A stretch of 64,000 nucleotides of DNA, taken from Robertmurraya sp. FSL R5-0851 (GTDB taxonomy: Bacteria; Bacillota; Bacilli; Bacillales; Cytobacillaceae). Each line of letters opens with the position of its first letter. Within the stretch, counting starts at the first letter, position 1. The position numbers were made by a program, and so were the translations under genes. The stretch lies in assembly GCF_038002965.1 (NCBI RefSeq), contig NZ_JBBOOE010000002.1, positions 310,001 to 374,000 of the forward strand, given 5' to 3'. Shown piece by piece: positions 9,247 through 17,470 of the stretch. The notes under the pieces are model-generated. The model made no database searches and was not told the origin of the DNA. It worked only from the letters and a program-made list of their open reading frames with translations.

Positions 9247-9411
9247 ATGTTGCCAAGAATAAAGCTTACAGACTTATTATTAGAAGTGGCCAGTTGGACA
9301 GGATTTCATGAACAATTTATACATGCTTCTAGCAATAAATTGCCTAACACCGAGGAGAAAAACATTTTGCTATCGGCACTTATACTCAATATGAACACAT
9401 TACAAAAATAA
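9247..9411 (+). pseudogene. Relic fragment of a second Tn3 transposase
   Basis: Fifty-four codons beginning MLPRIKLTDLLLEVASWTG match an internal segment of the intact TnpA in this window (MLPRIKLTDLLMEVAHWTG, followed by HAS-N--P--EEK-IL-AAL). The match stops in LSALILNMNTLQK and a stop codon. It is a stranded internal piece of a related but different transposase, so an older Tn3 element once occupied this spot. Confidence 0.8.
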
Positions 9412-9438
9412 AAAGGCCCTAATTAAAATTAGGACCTT
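9405..9438 (-). terminator. Terminator of the toxin transcript
   Basis: Read on the minus strand: stem AAGGTCCTAATT / AATTAGGGCCTT, then TTTATTTTT. It lies downstream of the PemK gene and its two structured repeats, so these would share one transcript. Confidence 0.6.
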
Positions 9439-9450
9439 CTGTGCGTATAG

Positions 9451-9498
9451 CTTGAAAAAGCTTCCGTAGGAAGCCGGTGCCGTAAAGGCTTGATAAAC
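9451..9498 (-). repeat. Structured repeat, copy 1
   Basis: On the minus strand this reads ATCAAGCC, a short loop, GGCACCGGCTTCC, TAC, GGAAGCTTTTTCAAG. It contains two potential small hairpins, GCC/GGC and GGCTTCC/GGAAGC. Copy 2 at 9585-9628 has the same frame with compensated stems. Confidence 0.5.
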
Positions 9499-9584
9499 TA
9501 TACATTCTAATATATGCAAAAGTTAAAATTAGATACATAAATGGTGAAAGAGCCACCAGATCACAAAGATGCTAATGACTCTTT

Positions 9585-9628
9585 CTTGAAAAGCTTATTT
9601 AAGCCGGTGCCCATCGGGCTTGATAACG
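9585..9628 (-). repeat. Structured repeat, copy 2
   Basis: On the minus strand this reads ATCAAGCCC, GAT, GGGCACCGGCTT, AAAT, AAGCTTTTCAAG. The stems are changed relative to copy 1 but still pair (GCCC/GGGC and GCTT/AAGC), which suggests a conserved RNA fold rather than a plain DNA repeat. It lies between the toxin stop and copy 1. Confidence 0.5.
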
Positions 9629-9677
9629 TTCATTTCTTACCTTGATAATACACTAATACCAAGAAAAAATCAAGCTT

Positions 9678-10139
9678 TTAGTTGGTAATACCTAATTGTG
9701 CTTTAACCATTTCAATTACTTCATCTAGTTTGTCATCTTTTAATTTGCCTATCCTTCGTTCCAACCTGGCCTTGTCTAACGTCATAATATCAGCTCCGAT
9801 GATTTTCGATGGGTCTTTATCTAAATTTCCATCTTCAAGGTCAGCGTTTGTTAACTGGATATTGTTTTTGGGATCGATTTTTTTACCATCACCCTCAATG
9901 GGTACCACATTCACTTTCTCAGAATATAGGTTTTTCTTTTTATTCGAGATAATAACACACAAGTGATTCCCGTTTAATTCAGTCCCGACGTTATCTTCAG
10001 AGATGAGAACATTATAAATCTCCCCTCTTACAGGGCGCGTTGGATGCAGTTTTTTCTTATCTGCCTTTTTTAAAACAGCATGGTCGTATGATTTTTGATC
10101 CAAACGGCACTTTTCGGGAATGGAATTGATGATAATCAA
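9678..10139 (-). CDS. PemK/MazF-family toxin
   Basis: A 153-residue protein with the PemK/MazF core: a 38-residue extension, then TRPVRGEIYNVLISED, NHLCVIISNKKKNLYSEKVNVVPIEG and IIGADIMTLDKARLERRIGKL. The family consists of sequence-specific endoribonucleases that arrest growth when free of antitoxin. The TTG start at 10139 overlaps the stop of a 34-codon ORF (TTGA), which implies coupling. No classic MazE/PemI-like antitoxin is adjacent; the short ORF upstream is the only protein candidate. Confidence 0.75.
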   Translation of the reverse strand: MIIINSIPEKCRLDQKSYDHAVLKKADKKKLHPTRPVRGEIYNVLISEDNVGTELNGNHLCVIISNKKKNLYSEKVNVVPIEGDGKKIDPKNNIQLTNADLEDGNLDKDPSKIIGADIMTLDKARLERRIGKLKDDKLDEVIEMVKAQLGITN

Positions 10140-10240
10140 AGCTTTTCTGAAGTTTTTTTATGAAGTGTTGAAAGCTTGTCTAATAATATGTCTTTCAACC
10201 GGTTCTTCTGAGAATCATTTAATTTATCTGTAGTGGTCAT
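10136..10240 (-). CDS. 34-residue ORF coupled to the PemK toxin
   Basis: A short ORF, MTTTDKLNDSQKNRLKDILL followed by a lysine-rich tail ending TSEKL. It is preceded by GGGGGAAACTATTC and overlaps the toxin start by two bases. It is mostly helical in character and highly charged, as expected for an antitoxin tail that wraps a MazF dimer, but it is shorter than known antitoxins and lacks a visible DNA-binding domain. It could be a minimal or truncated antitoxin. Function is inferred from position only. Confidence 0.5.
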   Translation of the reverse strand: MTTTDKLNDSQKNRLKDILLDKLSTLHKKTSEKL

Positions 10241-10329
10241 GAATAGTTTCCCCCTTAATTAACGATTATAAACCATATATCATTTTTTATGATAAGGTTT
10301 TTTAATCAATTCGAAATTGATTCGAAATT

Positions 10330-10493
10330 GAGGGAGAAATATGGTTATCAAAGGCATCTAAGGCACTGCCTACAGGTTTACGTCCTACCAGCAAAAAGAC
10401 GAAAAAATCTGCTAAGGTTGGAAATCCTGAGTTATTCCCTTTAAAGCTTTTAGTATTTCTAGAACATATTGTACAACTCAATAGCTATGTATA
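10330..10493 (+). other. Possible protein-coding remnant
   Basis: An open frame without a clear start runs through IWLSKASKALPTGLRPTSKK, continues KTKKSAKVGNPELFPLKL and overlaps the 3' end of the LysE-type gene on the other strand. Its composition looks protein-like, but no family is recognised. It is probably a remnant. Confidence 0.2.
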
Positions 10494-11076
10494 AAGCTAC
10501 TCCCCATATAATTATTGCAGATACTTTGTTTAGCAGTTTTAATAGCTTTCCTTCTGTATCAAAGTTACCTACTACTTTTCCGGCTATTGCAAGACCTAGA
10601 AACCAAAGCCAAGAGACGACAATACATGCGACAGTAAATCCTACTTTTTCTGTACCCGTATAGCTAAGTGAACTAGTTCCAATCACACCAATCGTATCAA
10701 GAATTGCATGGGGATTAAGAAGGGACACTGACATAGCAAACAAAATCTGTTTCTTAGGCGACATGGCTACTTCTTGTTGATTCAGGTTTGCAGGATCACT
10801 ATTCCAAATAGACCACCCCATATAAAGAAGAAATAATAGCCCTATAGAAAAGATGACTGTTTGCAGAACAGGAACAGATAATACGATAACAGATACCCCT
10901 AATACTGCTAATAAAATGAGTAAAGTATCACAAAGTGAAGCTGTAATTACAACTGGGATGGCTCCTCTAAATTTTGGTTGAGAAGCCCCCTGATTGAATA
11001 CAAATACATTCTGTGCCCCAAGGGGAAGTATTAGCCCAAAGGCTAATACTATTCCGTGAATTAGTGCTGCTAACAT
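10459..11076 (-). CDS. LysE/ArgO-family amino acid exporter
   Basis: A 205-residue LysE-type membrane protein with six hydrophobic segments and the family signature LILPLGAQNVFVFNQGA near residue 20, plus NPHAILDTIGVIG in the middle. Members export basic or other amino acids. It is the last gene of the BacA-like operon, 26 bases after the desaturase, with GGGGGAAAAC before its ATG. In this setting an exporter for the unusual amino acid product is a reasonable inference. The IS4 element inserted upstream may reduce its expression. Confidence 0.85.
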   Translation of the reverse strand: MLAALIHGIVLAFGLILPLGAQNVFVFNQGASQPKFRGAIPVVITASLCDTLLILLAVLGVSVIVLSVPVLQTVIFSIGLLFLLYMGWSIWNSDPANLNQQEVAMSPKKQILFAMSVSLLNPHAILDTIGVIGTSSLSYTGTEKVGFTVACIVVSWLWFLGLAIAGKVVGNFDTEGKLLKLLNKVSAIIIWGVALYIAIELYNMF

Positions 11077-11102
11077 AATGTTTTCCCCCTTCGCTTAAAC
11101 AA

Positions 11103-11345
11103 TTAGCTTATTTTCTTTTTATGTCTATCTAGGTAACGGCCACATATATCTTCTACCACGCTATAAAAGCCAGGTAGGAATGATCTAAAGAAGCCTGTAC
11201 AATGGTGTGCTTCCTTATATGCTGGGTCCTCCATTAAAATTAAATGAGCCTTTTTCAAATTATAATGGGGGATCGCTGGAAACAAATGATGTACTAAGTG
11301 ATAGTTGTCATGATGTGGATGTAAAAAGAATTTTTCTACTGGATT
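11103..11345 (-). pseudogene. Desaturase/hydroxylase, C-terminal fragment
   Basis: The C-terminal piece of a membrane di-iron desaturase-family protein. It begins at the target duplication (NPVEKFFLHPHH) and carries the third histidine box HHDNYHLVHHLFP. It joins in frame to the N-terminal piece at 12749 once the IS4 element and one copy of the 9-bp duplication are removed. The gene is split and presumably inactive. Confidence 0.85.
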
Positions 11346-12748
11346 CACAAGTGTTGCATAAATAATTTCGTAATTTTCAGTTTAATTATATTCTCTATTT
11401 AGAGCCAAAAAAGTAAATACCCAACAAAGGTGGCTCCATCCATTTGGAAATTTATTTACAATTAGACCTGTGTGACGACGACAACTTTCTTATCAAGGAA
11501 TGGCTTTTCCTTCAATTTTTCGGAGCCAAATATGGGCTGGTTTCCAAAGGGCAGCCCGTAGATAACGGCTAATTTTTAAGGTTTTTCGCTTACTATTTGT
11601 CTCAAGTTGAACAAGAACATGTAGGCAAAAAACGATAAGTGCGATAAACACTTGATTTTGAATGGCCCATTCGCTTTGTCCGTAGAACTTTTTGATGCTA
11701 AGGTGCTGTTTGATCCATTTAAAAAACAACTCAATGGCCCACCTTGATTTATACATCTCTGAAATTTCTTCAGCGTTCAAATCAAAGCGATTGGTGATTA
11801 AATGGAGTTCATTTCCTTTGGAATCAAGCACTTTTAGAAGGCGAAAGTAATTTTCAGCACGGTTTTGGGTTGTACCAATCAGGACCATTTGATCTGATAA
11901 AACAGCGGAATCCTCGGGTAGTTTAAAATCATAAACCTCCCGTATAACGGCGTTTTTTCTTAGCCTTGATAGAAAAAAGTAACCATCATCTGTCATGCGA
12001 TCAAAGCGCTCGTAGTCTAGATAGCCACGGTCAAACACATACATGCATTCCTTGTCATCGACCATGATTTCAAGTTGACCACGATCATGTTCGTTTGCCG
12101 TTGTTATGACTGCTTTTTCGGGATAGGACGCACCTTTTTCCATAAACACAAGGCGTAGATGCAACTTCACACCGGCTTTTGTCTTACGGAACTTTGCCCA
12201 TTTATGATTGGTCAAATTAAGTGGCAATGTGCTTGAATCAATGATTTTTAACGGCATGACCAGTTTCGTATAGTGTGTCTTGGCATGAATTTGTACGACC
12301 AAATCAAGGAAAAGCCTTTGAAATAGATCTGGGTTCATGCCATTTAATCGCCGTGACAGCTGAGAAATACTGATCGAATCAAGGTCAATCCCTTTTTGAA
12401 GTTGGTCATCGAATAGACAATCACCTAGCGCATGCAGGCTTTCGATTTCTTCTAGCTGGGCAAAAAGTAGTAATTTTAGGAAAGACTCTGTCGTTAATTT
12501 TTTCGTATAGTAATCTAATTTCATCGTTTTCACCTGTTCTTCAAATAATTGAATATTAATTGGTGAAAACCATTGTCCAAATGAAGTTTTTCGTGTAATC
12601 TTGTCCATGAGATGTGTCCTTTTTAGTGGATTTGGACGGGTTACCACCTGACTTATCCATTATAAAGGACTTTTTCTTTGCACAATATAATAAAGTTGAA
12701 CATTTTGAGTATTTTTAATAGTGAAATTAAATTAATGCAACACTAGTG
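11346..12748 (-). mobile_element. IS4-family element 1, with 9-bp target duplication
   Basis: The ends CACAAGTGTTGCATAAAT and (reverse) CACTAGTGTTGCATTAAT form the terminal inverted repeats. TACTGGATT is duplicated at 11337-11345 and 12749-12757. The element is 1403 bp, encodes one transposase, and interrupts the desaturase gene. Its termini resemble those of the second IS4-family copy at 59660. Confidence 0.92.
11493..12608 (-). CDS. IS4-family transposase
   Basis: A DDE transposase of about 371 residues. The Y-(2)-R-(3)-E-(6)-K signature of the IS4 family is in MYKSRWAIELFFKWIKQHLS; catalytic aspartates are in KIIDSSTLPL and YVFDRGYLDYERF. An AAGGA eight bases upstream selects the ATG at 12608 (MDKITRKT). 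The reading frame is intact and the ends and duplication are clean, so the insertion is probably recent. Confidence 0.9.
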   Translation of the reverse strand: MDKITRKTSFGQWFSPINIQLFEEQVKTMKLDYYTKKLTTESFLKLLLFAQLEEIESLHALGDCLFDDQLQKGIDLDSISISQLSRRLNGMNPDLFQRLFLDLVVQIHAKTHYTKLVMPLKIIDSSTLPLNLTNHKWAKFRKTKAGVKLHLRLVFMEKGASYPEKAVITTANEHDRGQLEIMVDDKECMYVFDRGYLDYERFDRMTDDGYFFLSRLRKNAVIREVYDFKLPEDSAVLSDQMVLIGTTQNRAENYFRLLKVLDSKGNELHLITNRFDLNAEEISEMYKSRWAIELFFKWIKQHLSIKKFYGQSEWAIQNQVFIALIVFCLHVLVQLETNSKRKTLKISRYLRAALWKPAHIWLRKIEGKAIP

Positions 12749-13510
12749 TACTGGATTACCAAAAGTATTTCTACTTGCGAATAGTTCATTTTCATTTTTT
12801 AAACCTGAATGCTCCGCCATTTCTGCCCAATATCTTATAATTTGAAATGTGGATAGAAGAGGAACAAACCAGAAAAGAATTAATTCCTGCCAAAAGTTGA
12901 AAGTAACACTAATTGTAATAATTGACAACCAATATAAAACTTTAGCAACTCTTTCTGACCAAGGCTCTTCTTTTGAAAAGATATTTACTTTAATTGTGCC
13001 ATAAATATATTTTGGAACATGTGTTAATGTAAGTGGTTTTATAATATGTTTCATTATAAATCTGTTTATATTATTTTGTGGTTTGTCCAATCCAATTAGG
13101 GCATATCTTTTAGTATCAGGATCATTTTCTATATCCCATAGGTGCCTATGGTGTAAATAGTGCGAATTGCAGTAAGTAGTATAGGATGTAAATACAGGAA
13201 ATGCAGCAAACAGGCAAGCTATCCATTTATTCAAAATACGATTTTTAAATAACAACAAATGGCTTGCTTCATGCATTAAGTTGTCGAAAGCTCTCATTCT
13301 ACTCCCTATAATAGCTATGCTAATGATATAGGTCCACCAGTCAGGAAATGTTTTAGCAAAGACAATTGCACATGTAATAATAGCCCAATCATAGCCAATA
13401 GAAAAGAAATTATACCAATTATTCCTCTTATGTAGCTCCTTAGTTCTTGAACGTATTTCTGCAGAGAACTTTGCCTTTTTAATCTTATGTTTATCCGTGT
13501 TTGTTTGCAT
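12749..13510 (-). pseudogene. Desaturase/hydroxylase, N-terminal fragment
   Basis: The N-terminal 250 or so residues of an integral-membrane di-iron desaturase/hydroxylase, with histidine boxes HEASH (in DNLMHEASHLLLF) and HYLHHRH, and several hydrophobic segments. The family inserts double bonds or hydroxyl groups using O2. AGGAGG eight bases upstream fixes the ATG at 13510. The frame ends in the IS4 end (FGNPVH, stop). The restored protein would be about 330 residues. In an amino acid operon it could hydroxylate or desaturate an intermediate rather than a fatty acid. Confidence 0.85.
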
Positions 13511-13540
13511 ACTTCTATCCTCCTGCCGCAATATAAAACT

Positions 13541-14644
13541 CTATTTTTCAATCATTTCCGACATCTGAAGTAATTGTGACAAATGTGCAATTAGATCATC
13601 GTTTTGTGCTGAGCTACCTATCGTAATTCTTACACTAGTTGGGCATGCAAACTCACTACCTGGACGAATAATAAATCCTTTAGATAATAAACGATTTGCT
13701 AAACTATCTGTGTCTCTTTTCATATCAATAAATATAAAATTAGTCTGGGTTGGAAAATAAGAGAGTCCAAATCTCCAACAAAATGAATAGAATTGTTGCA
13801 GTTCCCTTCGATTTTTCTCGTGACACTCTTTAATAAAGGATTGATCTTCAAAAGCTGCGACAGCAGCCACTTGGGCTAAACGAGAAGTATTAAATGTTTC
13901 CCTCACTGTTTCTAAAACATTAATTACTTCCGTTTTACAAATACCATAACCAATACGAAGTGCTGCTAGACCATAAGCTTTCGAAAAAGTTCGCAAAATC
14001 ATTAAATTAGGATACTTATTCATTATAGATACTGTATCCGGGAAATCGTCTGCATCTACGTATTCGTAATACGCTTCATCACAGACTACAAGGATGTCTT
14101 TGTTGAGCTCATCTAAAAGTGTTATGAGCTCATTTTTACGAACATACTCACCTGTAGGATTATTAGGATTACAAATCCAAACGACCGTTGTCTTTTTATC
14201 AGTCGCATCGATCATTCCCATAATATTGTGACGACCATTTACATGGGGAACCTCTCGGACCTCTGCCCCCTCTATAATCGCATTTCGTTTATATTGAGAA
14301 AAAGTCAAATCTGACATCACTGTGTTTGTATCCGATCCTAAGTAAGCTCTACATATCATCCGAATCAATTCATCAGTTCCATTTCCAAATATAAACTGAT
14401 CTTCATTCACTCCAATAGAATCAGCAAGTTTTTCTCTTAATCTATCTGCCCGACTGTCTGGATAAAAGGATAGTTTGTTGAGCTCAGACATAATTGACTT
14501 TTGAACGTAATGAGAACAACCATATGGATTTTCATTGGAAGCAAGTTTCACTACATGATTAAGACCATAAGTACGTTTAACTTCTTCAATTGTTTTTCCT
14601 GGATGATAGGGTGTTATTGTCGAAAGTTGTTTTTTAGGTTTCAT
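13541..14644 (-). CDS. HisC-type aminotransferase
   Basis: A class I/II PLP aminotransferase of 367 residues, of the histidinol-phosphate aminotransferase type: KLASNENPYG, WICNPNNPTGEY, CDEAYYEY and the PLP lysine in RTFSKAYGLAALRIGYG (about residue 222). AGGAGG eight bases upstream sets the ATG at 14644. No other histidine gene is nearby. Because HisC enzymes of Bacillus also act on aromatic keto acids, and the operon starts with a prephenate decarboxylase, its likely role is to aminate the resulting cyclohexadienyl-pyruvate-type keto acid, comparable to BacF in bacilysin synthesis. Substrate is inferred. Confidence 0.85.
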   Translation of the reverse strand: MKPKKQLSTITPYHPGKTIEEVKRTYGLNHVVKLASNENPYGCSHYVQKSIMSELNKLSFYPDSRADRLREKLADSIGVNEDQFIFGNGTDELIRMICRAYLGSDTNTVMSDLTFSQYKRNAIIEGAEVREVPHVNGRHNIMGMIDATDKKTTVVWICNPNNPTGEYVRKNELITLLDELNKDILVVCDEAYYEYVDADDFPDTVSIMNKYPNLMILRTFSKAYGLAALRIGYGICKTEVINVLETVRETFNTSRLAQVAAVAAFEDQSFIKECHEKNRRELQQFYSFCWRFGLSYFPTQTNFIFIDMKRDTDSLANRLLSKGFIIRPGSEFACPTSVRITIGSSAQNDDLIAHLSQLLQMSEMIEK

Positions 14645-14687
14645 ATTAAACACCTCCTATAGAATTATAATAATGTTTTATCCAATA

Positions 14688-16007
14688 TCATTTCGCAGAA
14701 GAGAATTTAGCCTCATTCTCTTTTATTCTTATCCTATCAGTTTCTTTAATTGACTTAGTACGAATTAAATAGATAGCAAATCCGATTGACAACCATATCA
14801 ATCCTGAAAAGAAACCGGACCCTCCAACTGGAACGAGTAAACAAATGCTAATAATTAAGGCAAGGGCTGGTAAAAAAGGATACATAGGGACTGAAAACTG
14901 ATTTGCTCTTTCTTCAACAGATACTTTTCTCCTCGAAATAAAAAAGGCAATCATCGTAAAAATAAACGTAAGGAGATACAAAAAGCCAGTTGCATTAACG
15001 GCAATATTGATTGAACTTACAAGGGTAAACATAATTTGTATGCTAACCCCTAACAATATTGCCAAAACTGGAGTCTGAAATCGAGGATGGATAAATCCAA
15101 ATTTTTTCGGTAATAATCCATTACGACCCATCGCAAAGGCAGTTCTCGAAATCGATATGATAAAAGCATTGGCTGTTGCTGGTAAAGCTATAACAATCAC
15201 TATACTGACTAAGGTCGGTCCAAAATCCCCTAAAAATTGTTGGCTAGCTAAAGCGACTGGTACTTTTGATAAACCAAGTTCCTGCCAAGGAACAACTCCT
15301 GTTGAAACAAATAATAGTCCCGAGTACAGAACAAGTACAATGATAATGGATGATAAAATGGCTTTTGGAATGGTTTTACTCGGATTTTTCATTTCCTCTC
15401 CAGCATCCACAATTACATCCCAGCCAACCATGGAAAGAAAACCAACCAATGCGGCAGCAAGTATTCCTTCATAGCCATTAGGGGCAAACGGTGTATATAA
15501 TGAATAATTCACATGACCAAAACCTAGAGCAAAAAATAAAATAAGTACGATAATTTCAACAACTACAATTCCCACTTGAACGACACCACTAAACTTTATT
15601 CCAAGCATATTTAGAAATCCTAAAACAAGAAGAAGAATGATCGCACTCAGTAACGGAGGGGCACCCGTTAAAGAATGAAGATAATTCCCAAATCCTTGGG
15701 AAACGAAACTACTTGCTGCAAGCCATGCCCCCCAGTATGACCATCCAATTAGAGTTCCAACAAATGATCCCATTGTTTGACTAACATATTCATAGGCACC
15801 ACCTGCCCTAGGGTATCTTGATGCTAGTTCTGCATAACATAATCCAAGTAAAATCTCTAAGATTGCTGCAATGACAAAAGCAAGCATCACAGCTGGGCCT
15901 GCTTTTCCAGTTGCTACACCACTTAGAATAAAAATACCAGCACCTACCATAGCTCCAGTTCCTAGAGAAGTAGCTTCTTTCCACCCTAAATCTCTTTTTA
16001 GGCTCAT
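14688..16007 (-). CDS. APC-family amino acid permease
   Basis: An amino acid/polyamine/organocation permease of about 440 residues with twelve membrane segments and the family start LGTGAMVGAGIFILSG. AAAAGGGGT places the ATG at 16007 (MSLKRDLGWKEATSL), not the upstream 16028. It lies within the BacA-like operon, so it probably takes up a precursor or exchanges product. Substrate is unknown. Confidence 0.88.
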   Translation of the reverse strand: MSLKRDLGWKEATSLGTGAMVGAGIFILSGVATGKAGPAVMLAFVIAAILEILLGLCYAELASRYPRAGGAYEYVSQTMGSFVGTLIGWSYWGAWLAASSFVSQGFGNYLHSLTGAPPLLSAIILLLVLGFLNMLGIKFSGVVQVGIVVVEIIVLILFFALGFGHVNYSLYTPFAPNGYEGILAAALVGFLSMVGWDVIVDAGEEMKNPSKTIPKAILSSIIIVLVLYSGLLFVSTGVVPWQELGLSKVPVALASQQFLGDFGPTLVSIVIVIALPATANAFIISISRTAFAMGRNGLLPKKFGFIHPRFQTPVLAILLGVSIQIMFTLVSSINIAVNATGFLYLLTFIFTMIAFFISRRKVSVEERANQFSVPMYPFLPALALIISICLLVPVGGSGFFSGLIWLSIGFAIYLIRTKSIKETDRIRIKENEAKFSSAK

Positions 16008-16033
16008 AAAAATACCCCTTTTCATCAATTAAA

Positions 16034-16672
16034 CTAAAATTCCGTGACTTCACCTGGTTTTTCTATAAAACCCCATTTTTTCAAATCTGCAATCCAGTAT
16101 TTTTTAGGCCTAACTATACCATTGATATCGTATCCCGCACGTCGTTCCCATTCCCCAATTTGATATTCTTCTGTTACTTCCAATTTTGCTAAACCTTTTA
16201 CATTTTTGTATCCGTACAGCCCAAAATCGAATAATCTTAATGGATATCCTTGTTCCATTGGTAAAGGTTCCCCATCAACCGTATGAACAATCAATGCTCG
16301 TCTGGAAAGAGCATCACCTAAAGGAATAGTTGATTCATATACACCTTTTTCCTTAGTTCCTATACTAGTTTGCTTTAAATAGTATTTTTCAGGATTAGTT
16401 ACTCCAGCCATTTCTATAACGCTGGATAACAAAATTCCCTTCCATGGACGGCGAATACTCCAATTACAGACACAAACCATTCTTCTACTTTCCTCTACTT
16501 GTTGCATTTCTAATAAATCTTGATAGGTAAAAGTTAATTCTTTTTCTACCAATCCAGTAACAGATAGATGCCAAGTATCTAAATCAATAGATTTAGGTGG
16601 ACCTTCTTGATAATACCGAAGCGAAGATGGCTTTCGGTCTAAATTTGGAGTCTTAAGCATTGGGTAATTCAC
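16034..16672 (-). CDS. Molybdopterin-dependent oxidoreductase (sulfite-oxidase fold)
   Basis: A 212-residue stand-alone oxidoreductase molybdopterin-binding domain, the sulfite-oxidase/YedY superfamily core. The cysteine expected to ligate molybdenum is in RRMVCVCNWS; ALIVHTVDGEPLPMEQGYPLRL and GYKNVKGLAKLEV are typical later motifs. There is no signal peptide, no heme domain and no dimerization domain, so it is a compact cytosolic form. The start is GTG at 16672 behind AAGGAGA. Co-occurrence with a BacA-like enzyme and a formylglycine-enzyme-like protein suggests a redox tailoring step; electron partner and substrate are unknown. Confidence 0.85.
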   Translation of the reverse strand: MNYPMLKTPNLDRKPSSLRYYQEGPPKSIDLDTWHLSVTGLVEKELTFTYQDLLEMQQVEESRRMVCVCNWSIRRPWKGILLSSVIEMAGVTNPEKYYLKQTSIGTKEKGVYESTIPLGDALSRRALIVHTVDGEPLPMEQGYPLRLFDFGLYGYKNVKGLAKLEVTEEYQIGEWERRAGYDINGIVRPKKYWIADLKKWGFIEKPGEVTEF

Positions 16673-16684
16673 ATTTCTCTCTCC

Positions 16685-17470
16685 TTAAATAGTATTGATA
16701 ACACAACGAAAACCAATTAAATTATCTCTAACTGAAACAGGATAGTTGTCTCTTGCTGTACATCTCATAAAATCTTCATTATGTAATCCGCATCCACCTC
16801 TAACAATGTGATAATCTTCTTGTGATGAAAGATATAATGGATTCATTCCTGTTTCATCCCATTTGTAATTAAGAGAAGCGTTATCTAAACACCATTCTGC
16901 TAAATTCCCTGCCATATCTAAACATCCGAAAAAAGATTTATTCTTAGGGAATGCAAAAACAGATGTCGAGCTACGATTTAATTCTTCAGGATTGCAATCA
17001 ACGGCATAGTTTGCATACTCAAAAGTAGGTTCGTCGTTTCCCCATGGATATTTTCTTTGATCTTTACCCTTACAAGCGTATTCCCATTGTGCTTCAGTCG
17101 GTAAGGTCTTTCCTGCAAACTCAGCAAAGGCCATTGCCTCCCACCAACTGACTCCTGTTACCGGATGATCATCTTGATTAAAGTGATCGTCATACCAATA
17201 ATTTGGGTATTTTATATTGTTATCATTGATATAATCCCACCCTTTTGGTGCCCAAAAGACCGGATTTCCATATCCTCCTTCTTCTACGAACACTCGAAAT
17301 TGTTGGTTTGTTACTGGTGTTTTATCAATAGCAAAATCATTTAAAGTAACCAACTTAACTGGCTGTTCATCTGGTGAATCGTTACTCCCTCGGAGAAACG
17401 TCCCACCTGGGATCACTATCATATTTTCTAACTGATTTTTCACTTGATTACTCACCATAGATTCCCCCAT
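16685..17470 (-). CDS. SUMF1/EgtB/PvdO-fold protein
   Basis: A 261-residue protein that is almost entirely the formylglycine-generating-enzyme fold: MIVIPGGTFLRGS, KTPVTNQQFRVFV, HPVTGVSWWEAMAFAEFAG, LPTEAQWEYACKG, DMAGNLAEWCLDN and IGFRCV. The two copper-binding cysteines of true formylglycine enzymes, normally in the segment after RGGS, are not at the usual places: RGGCGLHNEDFMRC has cysteines at about 227 and 237 instead. The DinB-like iron-binding N-terminus of EgtB is absent. It is therefore a variant, perhaps an oxygenase like PvdO. The ATG at 17470 overlaps the DUF2000 stop (TAATG); ATG 17458 behind GGGGGA is an alternative. Confidence 0.82.
   Translation of the reverse strand: MGESMVSNQVKNQLENMIVIPGGTFLRGSNDSPDEQPVKLVTLNDFAIDKTPVTNQQFRVFVEEGGYGNPVFWAPKGWDYINDNNIKYPNYWYDDHFNQDDHPVTGVSWWEAMAFAEFAGKTLPTEAQWEYACKGKDQRKYPWGNDEPTFEYANYAVDCNPEELNRSSTSVFAFPKNKSFFGCLDMAGNLAEWCLDNASLNYKWDETGMNPLYLSSQEDYHIVRGGCGLHNEDFMRCTARDNYPVSVRDNLIGFRCVINTI

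Noticed and set aside
9451..10139. Type III (ToxIN-like) toxin-antitoxin system
   Set aside because: The structured repeats recall type III RNA antitoxins, but they are only two, widely spaced, lie downstream of the toxin, and the protein is PemK/MazF-like rather than ToxN-like.
13541..14644. Part of a histidine biosynthesis operon
   Set aside because: No other his gene is present; all neighbours are BacA-like, oxidative or transport genes.
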